A stretch of 17,330 bases of DNA from Flavobacteriaceae bacterium UBA4166 (GCA_002379985.1 DFVG01000057.1:1-17330); one strand, 5' to 3'. Positions 9,334 through 17,120 are shown, counted from the stretch's first letter. A program made the numbers and translations. The notes: generated by a model from the letters alone, not told the origin.

Positions 9334-10608
9334 ATGAAAAAGTTACTTTTATTGGCCGGTATTTTTGCAATAAGCACTACCGTATTTGGTCAATCCAAAG
9401 AAATTAGAAAGGCGACCCGCGCCATTGATAAAGGAGATGTGGCCGAAGCCATGGATTATGTGAAACAAGCAGAGGGCATGATCGCCTCTGCTGACAAAGA
9501 TGATAAACTGGATTTCTACCTTGTTAAAGGAGAAGTTTATTTGGCTGATGCCGGGGATTCTGATTTTACGAAAATGACGACTGCCGCAGAATCTTTCAAA
9601 AAGGCATATGAAATGAACCCTTCTGATGAGGAAGCGAAAGCTAGATTGGATGCCGGACTTCAAAACCTTCGTGCAGCCTTGGTAAACAGTGCTGTAGCAG
9701 ATCAGAATGCACAGCGATATGAAGTTGCTGCCGATAAATTGTATACCAGCTATATGGTGACCGAGCGTGACACTTCAGATCTTTACTATGCTGCCAATAA
9801 TGCTGTAAATGCGAAAAACTATGACAAAGCATTAGGGTATTTTCAAACCTTATATGACCTTGGTTTTACAGGGATCAGAAAAAGATTAGTGGCTACCAAC
9901 GTGGAAACTGGAGAAGAAGATGAGTTCAGTAATGAAAACGAACGTAAGATGAGTGTGTTGGCTAAGCAACACACCAATCCTAAAGAGGTATATTCTGAAT
10001 CACTTCGAGGTGACATTCTTTCAAAGATTACATTGATCCTTATTTCACAAGGAAAAGACAACGAAGCGCTGGCAATGATGAAAGAAGCGCGGAAGGAAAA
10101 TCCTGATGATACCGGACTTATCCGTGCCGAAGCAGACTTGGCTTACAAAATGGGAGATATGGAGCGCTATGGAGAATTGATGCAAGAAGTGATCGCATCC
10201 GATCCAAATAATCCTGAATTGTATTATAATCTTGGAGTAGGGACGGCGCAACGTGGTGAGACTGACAAGGCCATGGAGTATTATAAGAAAGCACTTGAAT
10301 TAGACCCCAATTATTTGAATGCTAAGATCAATGTTGCGGCACTAATCCTTTCTAAAGAAGGTCCAATTGTTGAGGAAATGAACAATCTTGGAACTTCTGC
10401 GGCTGACAACAAGCGCTATGATGAGTTGAAAGAGGAAAGAAAGCAACTGTATTTAGAAGCAACGCCTTATTTAGAAGCAGCGATTGCGCAACGCGGTGAT
10501 AATAAAGAGTTAATAAGAACGCTCATGAATATTTATAGTCAGCTTGGTCAAGACGATAAGTTCAAAGACATGAAAGCGAAACTAGAAACATTGGAAGGCG
10601 GTAAGTAA
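9334..10608 (+). CDS. Exported TPR-repeat protein
   Basis: This 424-residue protein has a Sec signal peptide: MKK, a hydrophobic core (4-17), and a likely cleavage after VFG before Gln20. The mature part is charged and almost entirely helical, with tetratricopeptide repeats. The clearest is at about residues 290-335 (PELYYNLG ... KAMEYYKKALELDPN), with further repeat-like helices at 20-110 and 240-290. TPR proteins act as scaffolds for protein contacts, and its location is the periplasm or inner face of the outer membrane. The partner is unknown. It starts 17 bases after gyrA and ends at a terminator, so it is probably cotranscribed with gyrA. That gives no obvious functional link, because the product is exported while gyrase is cytoplasmic. 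Confidence 0.9.
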   Translation: MKKLLLLAGIFAISTTVFGQSKEIRKATRAIDKGDVAEAMDYVKQAEGMIASADKDDKLDFYLVKGEVYLADAGDSDFTKMTTAAESFKKAYEMNPSDEEAKARLDAGLQNLRAALVNSAVADQNAQRYEVAADKLYTSYMVTERDTSDLYYAANNAVNAKNYDKALGYFQTLYDLGFTGIRKRLVATNVETGEEDEFSNENERKMSVLAKQHTNPKEVYSESLRGDILSKITLILISQGKDNEALAMMKEARKENPDDTGLIRAEADLAYKMGDMERYGELMQEVIASDPNNPELYYNLGVGTAQRGETDKAMEYYKKALELDPNYLNAKINVAALILSKEGPIVEEMNNLGTSAADNKRYDELKEERKQLYLEATPYLEAAIAQRGDNKELIRTLMNIYSQLGQDDKFKDMKAKLETLEGGK

Positions 10609-10629
10609 TTCACCCTTTTCATCAAAATC

Positions 10630-10660
10630 AAAACCCGAAGTCTATGCTTCGGGTTTTTTT
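10630..10660 (+). terminator. Rho-independent terminator of the gyrA-TPR operon
   Basis: AAAACCCGAAG pairs with CTTCGGGTTTT around a 6-base TCTATG loop and is followed by further T residues. The left-side A run is short, so it is stronger for the plus strand. Its T tract overlaps the TAA stop codon (10661-10659) of the convergent peptidase gene. Confidence 0.88.
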
Positions 10661-11408
10661 ATATTATTCTTTTGATCACTCTTAACTTGTGGGTGTGCGT
10701 TCGTTTTTCATAATTGAAAATACCGGTGTGGTCCAAACGATCGACACGAACGTGACCATGAGCGTGAATAATGTAGTTATCCTTCATAATAATGCCCACA
10801 TGCGTGATAGCGCCTTCAGTATTATCAAAAAAGGCCAAATCACCCGGCTCGCTCTCCTCAATAAAACTCAACGGTTCTCCTTGGGTTGCTTGCTGACTCG
10901 CGTCGCGTAACAGGGCGTACCCATTCAATTTATAAACCATTTGGGTAAAACCGCTGCAATCTATTCCGAAAGGTGTTTTGCCTCCCCAAAGATAGGGGGC
11001 ATTTAGATATAAGAGGGCGGTCGTTACCAGCTGTGCTTTCGGCATGGTTTTCTCTATAGTAGCTCCTTCATGTTGATGCTTGAGCAGTTGTGTATGCTGA
11101 ACTTCACAGCCCATGGGGAGAACCATCAACTGCTGACTTTCAGTAGAAATATGGGAAACCAAATCTGAAGTGATCTTGGCTGGCAATGCCACATTTGAAG
11201 TATACTCTGATTCTTTCAGAAAACGAAATTGCTTGCGGTCCATCCATCCTTCATAACGATCAAAGGCCAAGCGAATACGACACCATTTTTTTCGGGTCTC
11301 TAGCACCTTAAAACATTCTCCATACAATACTTGCGTGACCATTTCACTAGTATCTGCCGGTTCTAGGCGTAAAGGAACGATCGATAAAAAACAAATACCG
11401 TATTGCAT
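10659..11408 (-). CDS. NlpC/P60 (C40) cysteine peptidase with SH3-like N-terminus, no signal peptide
   Basis: This 249-residue protein probably cleaves the gamma-D-Glu to diamino acid bond in cell-wall peptides. Residues 1-65 form an SH3b-like module (SIVPLRLEPADTSEMVTQ, then GWMD), followed by a second, less clear SH3-like stretch to about 120. The catalytic NlpC/P60 domain (about 125-249) has Cys151 in GIDCSGF, His203 in THVGII and a third polar residue, probably His215, in IIHAHG. There is no signal peptide or transmembrane start, so it is likely cytoplasmic and closer in layout to YkfC-type enzymes that process recycled murein peptides than to secreted hydrolases. It begins 17 bases downstream of the thiolase stop on the same strand, suggesting cotranscription. 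Confidence 0.9.
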   Translation of the reverse strand: MQYGICFLSIVPLRLEPADTSEMVTQVLYGECFKVLETRKKWCRIRLAFDRYEGWMDRKQFRFLKESEYTSNVALPAKITSDLVSHISTESQQLMVLPMGCEVQHTQLLKHQHEGATIEKTMPKAQLVTTALLYLNAPYLWGGKTPFGIDCSGFTQMVYKLNGYALLRDASQQATQGEPLSFIEESEPGDLAFFDNTEGAITHVGIIMKDNYIIHAHGHVRVDRLDHTGIFNYEKRTHTHKLRVIKRII

Positions 11409-11425
11409 AAGCGGTAGGAGAGAGG

Positions 11426-12607
11426 TTAGGCTTTGCGTTCGATCACCATCGCGGAAGCTCCTCCGCCACCATTACAGATAGCCGCGGCACCCAATTTCGC
11501 ATTATTTTGTTTGAGAATATGAATAAGCGTAATCAAGATCCTAACACCACTACAGCCCAACGGATGTCCTAGTGAAACCGCTCCACCATTAACATTAACA
11601 TTGCTTGCCTCAAGACCCAACAACTTCATGTTAGCCAAGCCTACTACAGAAAATGCTTCATTAAATTCAAAGAAATCTATATCTCCCTTAGAAACACCTG
11701 CTTTTTCTAATGCTTTTGGAAGGGCTTTTGCCGGAGCGGTTGTAAACCACTTAGGCTCCTGAGCAGCATCTGCGTAAGATTTGATCGTGCAAAGCGGAGT
11801 CAATCCTAGTTCTGAAGCTTTCTCTGCACTCATTACTACAACAGCGCCAGCGCCGTCATTGATCGTCGAGGCATTTGCCGCAGTGACCGTTCCATCTTTT
11901 GAGAACGCAGGACGCAATTGAGGAATTTTATCCATTTTCACGTTCTTATATTCTTCGTCTTCAGAAACTACTACAGCCTCTCCGCGACGTTGTGGAACAG
12001 AAACAGGCACCACTTCTTCTTTAAATTTTCCATCGGCCCATGCCTTCGCTGAACGTTGATATGATTCAATCGCAAAAGCATCTTGATCTTCACGAGAAAA
12101 ATTATGTTCGGTAGCACAAAGATCGGCACACACCCCCATGGCATTGTGATCATACGCATCTACGAGTCCGTCTTTCTGCATTCCATCTTCCATGGTTTTA
12201 GGCCCAAATTTGTGTGGGTTTCTCAAATGAACGTAATGCGGAATATTACTCATACTTTCCATTCCACCGGCAACGATCACATCGGCATCTCCCAAAGCTA
12301 CAGCTTGTGCTGCTTGCATCACTGCTTTCATACCGCTCGCACATACTTTATTGACCGTGGTACAGGGTACTGTATCAGAAATTCCAGCCGACAAAGCTGC
12401 TTGCCGCGCTGGAGCTTGTCCCACACCTGCCTGAACTACATTTCCCATATAGACCTCTTGTACTAAAGAAGGATCTAAATTTATTTTATCTAATGCTCCT
12501 TTTATGGCTGCAGACCCCAATTGGGTAGCCGTTAGTGAGGAGAGAGACCCCATAAAACTACCGATAGGAGTTCGTACTGCGGAAACGATAACAACTTCTT
12601 TGCTCAT
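11426..12607 (-). CDS. Acetyl-CoA C-acetyltransferase (thiolase)
   Basis: This 393-residue thiolase catalyses reversible condensation of two acetyl-CoA to acetoacetyl-CoA, or thiolytic cleavage of 3-ketoacyl-CoA. The catalytic residues fall at exactly the positions of the Zoogloea biosynthetic thiolase: Cys89 (nucleophile, in VCASGMK), His348 (in SLGHPLG) and Cys378 (in AICNGGGGA). NEAF is also present. The family cannot be split between biosynthetic (PhaA/AtoB-like) and degradative (FadA-like) use from the sequence alone, though length and residue numbering fit the short-chain acetoacetyl-CoA type. No other beta-oxidation or butanoate gene is adjacent. It is the first gene of a likely two-gene operon with the NlpC/P60 peptidase and has its own promoter-like element upstream. 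Confidence 0.94.
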   Translation of the reverse strand: MSKEVVIVSAVRTPIGSFMGSLSSLTATQLGSAAIKGALDKINLDPSLVQEVYMGNVVQAGVGQAPARQAALSAGISDTVPCTTVNKVCASGMKAVMQAAQAVALGDADVIVAGGMESMSNIPHYVHLRNPHKFGPKTMEDGMQKDGLVDAYDHNAMGVCADLCATEHNFSREDQDAFAIESYQRSAKAWADGKFKEEVVPVSVPQRRGEAVVVSEDEEYKNVKMDKIPQLRPAFSKDGTVTAANASTINDGAGAVVVMSAEKASELGLTPLCTIKSYADAAQEPKWFTTAPAKALPKALEKAGVSKGDIDFFEFNEAFSVVGLANMKLLGLEASNVNVNGGAVSLGHPLGCSGVRILITLIHILKQNNAKLGAAAICNGGGGASAMVIERKA

Positions 12608-12638
12608 GCTCTTACTTTTCTGAAAATTTAAAAATGAT

Positions 12639-12658
12639 AAGGGCTTTTGATCGCCCTT
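12639..12658 (-). other. Leader hairpin upstream of the thiolase gene
   Basis: AAGGGC and GCCCTT form a 6-base-pair stem with an 8-base loop. It lies about 32 bases before the thiolase start and downstream of the predicted promoter, so it would be in the 5' leader of the mRNA. No U tract follows on the minus strand, so it is not a clear terminator. It could be chance, an RNA stability element or an operator. Confidence 0.3.
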
Positions 12659-12669
12659 TATTACGCATG

Positions 12670-12700
12670 CGAATTTACGGATTTAATGCCGAAATAACAA
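12670..12700 (-). promoter_or_regulatory. Candidate promoter of the thiolase operon
   Basis: On the minus strand TTG (12700-12698) is followed after 20 bases by TAAATTCG (12677-12670), one mismatch from TAnnTTTG. It would give a leader of about 55 bases containing the hairpin at 12639-12658. Confidence 0.4.
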
Positions 12701-12714
12701 TCTATATCACAGTG

Positions 12715-12746
12715 TTGGGAATACTGAAGCGATTATCATACCTTTA
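12715..12746 (+). promoter_or_regulatory. Bacteroidota-type promoter for the 7TM-HD gene
   Basis: TTG at 12715-12717 is followed after 21 bases by TACCTTTA (12739-12746), a good match to the Bacteroidota -33/-7 pattern with the same spacing as the element before the TlpA-like gene. The leader to the ATG at 12765 would be about 10-12 bases with no Shine-Dalgarno sequence. Confidence 0.5.
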
Positions 12747-12764
12747 CATTTCGTTGCTAGACGT

Positions 12765-14807
12765 ATGAATTCATTTTTCACCTTCTTTACCCGAAATCAA
12801 TCCAACATATACAAGGTATTTCTCTTTTTCGGGGCAACCCTACTTATTTTGTATTTGCTTCCGAAAGGAGGACAATTCAAATATAATTTCCAAAAAGGAA
12901 AGCCCTGGCAGTATGAAAACCTGTATGCGCCATTCAGTTTTACGATAAAGAAGGATGATGAAACCTTAGCGAAAGAACGCGAAGAAATTCGGGATAATGC
13001 CATTCCGTATTTCGAATACAATACCGAACTCCCTGAAAATGCCCAACAGCAATTCCGAAAACTGTTGAATGCCACCTTTGTTGATAGCATCTATAATATC
13101 AGCAAAGATCAGGTACAACGAAAAGGGGAGGAGCTATTAACCTTCTTTTACCGGCAAGGGGTGCTTGATGAAGTGCACTCCTATGAGCCGGACAGGCTGG
13201 TGTATTTAAAAAAAGGAAATGAGATTGAAGAGCATACCTTTTCGCAATTCTTTCTGAAAGAAACTCTTAAGACAAGCATCAATAATAGAACTGGCGAGCT
13301 GTCAGAAAATGTTCAAGCACTTCTTCGAACCTTGGTAGATAGGGCAGCCGTACCGAATGTCACGTTAAATAATAAATTGACGGAAGAAGAAATTGCCACC
13401 GATATTGCTGCCATTAATCCCAATCGCGGTATTGTTGAAAAAGGCGGTCGCATTATTGCCAAAGGTGAAGTGGTGGAAGGAAATAAATTTCAAATACTAA
13501 ATTCCCTGAAAGCGGAGTACCAGTCGCAAGTATGGAGCAGATCCAACTATTCTTGGCTGATCATTGGCTACGCGTTGCTGATCGCCTTAGTGTTTTTAAT
13601 GTTGTTTCTATTTCTGAAAAAATACCGTAGGAGCATTTACGATAATAATACGAAGGTTACATTTATCTTCTTTAACATTGTCCTCATGGTGTTCTTAACC
13701 ACCATGGTCGTGAAGCTGGATGCAAAGTATGTTTATGTTGTGCCTTTGTGTATCCTTCCGCTTATTCTGAAAGCATTCTTTGATCCTCGTTTGGGGCTTT
13801 TTGTTCATGTACTTACCTTGTTATTACTTGGATTCATGGTTCCCAATAGTTTTGAATATCTATTTCTTCAGATCATTGCAGGTATTGTTACGATCTTGAC
13901 CATTTCAGAGTTATACAAACGTGCCAATCTATTTATTTCTGTAGGTCAGATCACTTTGATCTATATTGTGGGGTACTTTGCTTTTTTTATTATTCAGGAA
14001 GGAAATATCAATCTCTTGGATTGGGAGAATTTTGGGTATTTCATCCTCTGCGGACTCGCCACGTTGTTTGCACATCCGCTAATCTACTTGTATGAGAAGT
14101 TATTCGGTTTGGTCTCCGATGTTTCCTTATTGGAATTGAGTGATACGAACAGCAAGTTGCTAAAAGAATTATCCAACAAGGCACCGGGCACCTTTCACCA
14201 TTCGCTAAATGTGGCCAATCTAGCGGAAGCTGCCGCCAATGAAATTGGAGCAAATGCTATGTTGGTAAGGGTAGGAGCGTTGTATCACGATATTGGAAAA
14301 ATGCTACATCCTACGTTCTTCACAGAAAATCAGGTGAATTCTATCAACACCTTAGAGGAAATGCAGCCCAAAGAAAGTGCCGCCATTATCATTGACCACG
14401 TAATCAAGGGCATTGAAATCGCTCGAAAAAATAATCTTCCGGATCGTGTTATTGACTTTATTAGAACACATCACGGCACGAGTCTAGTCTACTATTTTTA
14501 TAAAAAGGAATTAGATGAACAGGAAGCAGTTAACGAAGATGATTTTCGTTATCCGGGACCCATTCCGTTTAGTAAAGAAACCGCTATCCTCATGATGGCC
14601 GACAGTGTAGAAGCCGCGAGCAAAAGCTTAAAAGAGCCTTCATCCTTGAAGATTGATCAATTTGTAGAGAATATCATCGATAAACAGATGGAAACAGGGC
14701 AATTCTTAAATGCCAACATTACCTTCAAAGAAATACAGGTCATTAAGAAAATCTTAAAGAAAAAACTTAACAATATTTATCACCTTCGGGTGGCTTACCC
14801 CGAATAA
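12765..14807 (+). CDS. 7TM-HD family phosphodiesterase, PgpH/YqfF-like
   Basis: This 680-residue membrane protein has the layout of PgpH, which hydrolyses cyclic di-AMP to pApA. One membrane segment (about 15-33) is followed by an extracytoplasmic 7TMR-HDED-like region (about 35-258), then a hydrophobic block of about seven membrane segments (260-447), then a cytoplasmic HD domain (about 470-660). The HD metal ligands are visible: His478-His479 in FHHSLNVA, the His508-Asp509 pair in YHDIGK, and later His residues in IIDHVIKG and RTHHG. The c-di-AMP role is known for Gram-positive PgpH and is inferred here from domain order; no cyclase gene is in the window. The following gene starts 13 bases after its stop, so the two are probably cotranscribed. 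Confidence 0.9.
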   Translation: MNSFFTFFTRNQSNIYKVFLFFGATLLILYLLPKGGQFKYNFQKGKPWQYENLYAPFSFTIKKDDETLAKEREEIRDNAIPYFEYNTELPENAQQQFRKLLNATFVDSIYNISKDQVQRKGEELLTFFYRQGVLDEVHSYEPDRLVYLKKGNEIEEHTFSQFFLKETLKTSINNRTGELSENVQALLRTLVDRAAVPNVTLNNKLTEEEIATDIAAINPNRGIVEKGGRIIAKGEVVEGNKFQILNSLKAEYQSQVWSRSNYSWLIIGYALLIALVFLMLFLFLKKYRRSIYDNNTKVTFIFFNIVLMVFLTTMVVKLDAKYVYVVPLCILPLILKAFFDPRLGLFVHVLTLLLLGFMVPNSFEYLFLQIIAGIVTILTISELYKRANLFISVGQITLIYIVGYFAFFIIQEGNINLLDWENFGYFILCGLATLFAHPLIYLYEKLFGLVSDVSLLELSDTNSKLLKELSNKAPGTFHHSLNVANLAEAAANEIGANAMLVRVGALYHDIGKMLHPTFFTENQVNSINTLEEMQPKESAAIIIDHVIKGIEIARKNNLPDRVIDFIRTHHGTSLVYYFYKKELDEQEAVNEDDFRYPGPIPFSKETAILMMADSVEAASKSLKEPSSLKIDQFVENIIDKQMETGQFLNANITFKEIQVIKKILKKKLNNIYHLRVAYPE

Positions 14808-14820
14808 AATCAAATACGTT

Positions 14821-16728
14821 ATGATCGATATCCGTTACAAATCTAGTGGTCAACTTGAAGAAAACCGATTCGAAAAAATTCATAACGTCCTCTTTGAAGA
14901 TTCACAGACCGCCTCCATCGCAGTGGCTAAAGAAATCGCTGAATTAATTCAACATAAAGCGAAAGAGGATCAACTTTGTGTCTTAGGGCTGGCCACCGGA
15001 TCCTCTCCCATAAAGGTGTATGAAGAACTGGTACGAATGCACCAACAGGAAGGGTTAAGTTTTGAGAATGTCGTTACCTTCAACTTAGATGAGTATCTAC
15101 CCATGCCTGAGGATAGTGTCCATAGCTATCATTACTTTATGAAGGAACATCTCTTTGATCATGTCAATATTCCGAAAGATCAAATTCATATTCCAAAAGG
15201 AACCCTTTCTCAAGAAGAAATTAACCAATATTGTAGGCAGTATGAAAACAAAATTGCCGCGTTTGGCGGACTCGATTTTCAACTCCTTGGAATTGGAAGA
15301 ACTGGGCATATTGGGTTTAACGAGCCAGGGTCTCATGAGAATTCTATCACAAGAGTGATCACCTTGGACCATCTTACACGCCAAGATGCCGCTCCTTCTT
15401 TTCTGGGGATCGAACAAGTGCCACGCCGCGCAATTACTATGGGAATCGCAACGGTCATGCAGGCAAAACGCATCGTATTGCTCGGCTGGGGGTCGCACAA
15501 AGCAGCCATTCTCAAGGAAACCATTGAAGGACCAATTACTTCGGAAGTTCCTGCCAGTTATCTTCAAAAACACCTTAATACCACTTTTGTGTTGGACAAA
15601 GAAGCCGGTTCACAATTGACGCGCATCCACACACCTTGGCTGGTGGGCTCGTGCGAATGGAGCAAAAAGCTGAAACGTAGCGCCGTTATTTGGTTGTGTC
15701 AGCAAACCGGAAAATCTATTTTGCGATTAACAGATTCAGATTATAATAATCACGGAATGTCAGGCTTGTTGTCAGAAACGGGTAGTGCTTACGATCTCAA
15801 CATTGAGATGTTCAATACTTTACAGCATACGATTACCGGCTGGCCGGGAGGAAAACCAAATGCTGATGACACAAAGCGCCCGGAACGCGCCTTACCTGAA
15901 AAAAAGCGCGTCTTAATATTTAGTCCGCATCCGGACGATGACGTCATTTCTATGGGCGGTACCTTAGACCGACTTGTCACCCAAGGGCATGACGTCCATG
16001 TAGCGTATCAAACCTCAGGAAATATTGCGGTATCCTCAGAGGAAGCTACTAAATTTTTAGAAGTTGCCTATCATTTAGACAAAGATTCAGCTGCTATTAA
16101 AACACTATTAGACCTTAATAAGAAAACTTCCCCTTCTGAAATTGATGAGATTGAAATACGTGAACTAAAAGGGGCAATTCGACGTAGTGAATCGCTGGCA
16201 GCAACAAGATATCTCGGACTTCCGGAGGATAATGTGCATTTTTTAGATTTGCCATTTTATGAAACCGGAACCATTCGAAAAAATCCTTTAGCCGAGCAAG
16301 ACATTAAAATAATGATGGAAACAATCAAAAAGGTGAAACCCCATCAAATTTATGCTGCAGGCGATCTCGCCGATCCGCATGGTACTCACAAGACCTGCTT
16401 GAACGCTTTGTTTGCTGCTCTTGATAAACTTAAAAGCGAGCCATTTATGAAGGATTGTTGGGTTTGGCTATATCGTGGCGCTTGGCATGAGTGGGAACTT
16501 CACGAGATTGCAATGGCAGTACCTATGAGTCCGGACCAAATTCTTCGAAAACGTCATGCTATCTTTTACCATCAGTCACAGAAAGACGGTGTTATGTTTC
16601 AAGGAAATGATTCAAGAGAATTTTGGATGCGTGTGGAAGATCGCAACAACGCCACTGCGCAAATGTATCATGACATGGGCTTAGCAGATTACGCCGCTAT
16701 GGAGGCCTTTGTTCGTTATCAATTCTAA
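14821..16728 (+). CDS. Glucosamine-6-phosphate deaminase-like domain fused to PIG-L/LmbE deacetylase domain
   Basis: This 635-residue protein joins two domains. Residues 20-280 match NagB, which converts glucosamine-6-phosphate to fructose-6-phosphate and ammonia: LATGSSP phosphate loop (58-64), FNLDEY with the general-base Asp90, and GIGRTGHIGFNEPGS (157-171) with His163 and Glu168. The residue equivalent to E. coli Asp141 is Thr161. Residues 362-635 form a PIG-L/LmbE domain with the zinc motif PHPDDD (369-374) and DPHGTHK, expected to remove acetyl groups from N-acetylglucosaminyl substrates. Together they could perform successive deacetylation and deamination of an amino sugar, as in chitin or peptidoglycan sugar use. 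The fusion length matches Bacteroidota proteins usually annotated simply as NagB. It is downstream of the 7TM-HD gene with a 13-base gap. Confidence 0.9.
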   Translation: MIDIRYKSSGQLEENRFEKIHNVLFEDSQTASIAVAKEIAELIQHKAKEDQLCVLGLATGSSPIKVYEELVRMHQQEGLSFENVVTFNLDEYLPMPEDSVHSYHYFMKEHLFDHVNIPKDQIHIPKGTLSQEEINQYCRQYENKIAAFGGLDFQLLGIGRTGHIGFNEPGSHENSITRVITLDHLTRQDAAPSFLGIEQVPRRAITMGIATVMQAKRIVLLGWGSHKAAILKETIEGPITSEVPASYLQKHLNTTFVLDKEAGSQLTRIHTPWLVGSCEWSKKLKRSAVIWLCQQTGKSILRLTDSDYNNHGMSGLLSETGSAYDLNIEMFNTLQHTITGWPGGKPNADDTKRPERALPEKKRVLIFSPHPDDDVISMGGTLDRLVTQGHDVHVAYQTSGNIAVSSEEATKFLEVAYHLDKDSAAIKTLLDLNKKTSPSEIDEIEIRELKGAIRRSESLAATRYLGLPEDNVHFLDLPFYETGTIRKNPLAEQDIKIMMETIKKVKPHQIYAAGDLADPHGTHKTCLNALFAALDKLKSEPFMKDCWVWLYRGAWHEWELHEIAMAVPMSPDQILRKRHAIFYHQSQKDGVMFQGNDSREFWMRVEDRNNATAQMYHDMGLADYAAMEAFVRYQF

Positions 16729-16740
16729 ATCTTTAAAACA

Positions 16741-16770
16741 AAAAACTCCCCAATATCTATAGGGGAGTTT
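16741..16770 (-). terminator. Terminator hairpin of repeat unit 1
   Basis: AAACTCCCC and GGGGAGTTT form a perfect 9-base-pair stem with a 10-base loop. On the minus strand it is followed by a T run, giving a rho-independent terminator just past the tRNA remnant. It may also stop plus-strand transcripts from the NagB-fusion operon, though the T run there is only three bases. Confidence 0.85.
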
Positions 16771-16774
16771 AAAG

Positions 16775-16827
16775 TGATCCCGACAGGATTCGAACCTGTG
16801 ACCGTCCCGCCTTCAGCGGGATGCTCT
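16775..16827 (-). pseudogene. tRNA 3' remnant (positions 21-73), anticodon-like GAA
   Basis: The 53 bases read as tRNA positions 21 to 73: 3' D-stem strand AGAGC without its partner, anticodon stem TCCCG/CGGGA with 7-base loop CTGAAGG, 5-base variable region CGGTC, T arm ACAGG-TTCGAAT-CCTGT, 3' acceptor strand CGGGATC and discriminator A; CCA is not encoded. The expected 5' acceptor strand GATCCCG and the 5' D-stem are absent, because the nuclease gene occupies that place, so it cannot fold into a normal tRNA. The anticodon-like triplet GAA would mean Phe, but the body does not look like a typical tRNA-Phe and G rather than A follows the triplet, so I do not name the parent tRNA. Confidence 0.8.
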
Positions 16828-17080
16828 ATTTATCTTTTGCTATGAGTCCTTCAATATAGGTGCGTGATTTTTTCGCTTTAATTTCTCTTTCGTTCCTGAA
16901 TGCCTCCTTTTTTTCTTGATATTTTTCAGCGTAGACTAAGGTCCAATCATTAACTTTTCTAGTAAATCCCTTATGGTTTGAATTGTGCTTACGCAATCGT
17001 TCAGAAATTGCTTCACCCGTATGACCTGTGTAGTAAGTGTTGATCGTTACGGAAAATAGGATGTAAACTGTAAAGTCCAT
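16826..17080 (-). CDS. Small GIY-YIG nuclease family protein, unit 1
   Basis: This 84-residue protein is essentially one GIY-YIG domain of the stand-alone YhbQ/UPF0213 type. The motif pair is VYIL (5-8) and YYTG (16-19), with the usual spacing, followed by ERLRKHN (27-33) with the conserved Arg, DWTLVY (45-50) and NEREIK (63-68), in which Glu64 is the expected metal-binding glutamate. Such domains make DNA cuts in homing endonucleases and repair enzymes; no separate DNA-binding domain is present. The ATG is 6 bases after the terminator of unit 2 (in transcription order) with no ribosome binding site. Its TAG stop codon uses the first bases of the tRNA remnant (ATAGAGC). Expression is therefore uncertain, though the frame and motifs are intact. 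Confidence 0.85.
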   Translation of the reverse strand: MDFTVYILFSVTINTYYTGHTGEAISERLRKHNSNHKGFTRKVNDWTLVYAEKYQEKKEAFRNEREIKAKKSRTYIEGLIAKDK

Positions 17081-17086
17081 AAATAA

Positions 17087-17116
17087 AAAAACTCCCCAAT
17101 ATCTATAGGGGAGTTT
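17087..17116 (-). terminator. Terminator hairpin of repeat unit 2
   Basis: An identical copy of the hairpin at 16741-16770: 9-base-pair stem, 10-base loop and a T run on the minus strand. It sits immediately upstream of the unit 1 nuclease start codon, so transcripts entering from unit 2 should mostly end before reaching that gene. Confidence 0.85.
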
Positions 17117-17120
17117 AACG

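Larger units (their letters stand above)
16740..17085 (-). mobile_element. Unit 1 of a tandem 346-base GIY-YIG/tRNA-3' repeat
   Basis: Read on the minus strand, the unit holds a GIY-YIG gene (17080-16826), a tRNA 3' remnant (16827-16775) and a terminator (16770-16741). It aligns without gaps to the partial unit on its right with a period of exactly 346 bases; I count 10 substitutions over about 245 comparable bases. The left boundary is sharp: similarity stops within the A run at about 16740, twelve bases after the NagB-fusion stop codon. No integrase, transposase or terminal inverted repeat is present. The term mobile element is an inference from duplication plus a nuclease plus a tRNA target. 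Confidence 0.6.

Noticed and set aside
16775..16827. A functional tRNA-Phe (GAA) gene
   Set aside because: The 5' acceptor strand, 5' D-stem and most of the D-loop are missing and are replaced by coding sequence. I found no GATCCCG partner nearby on the minus strand.
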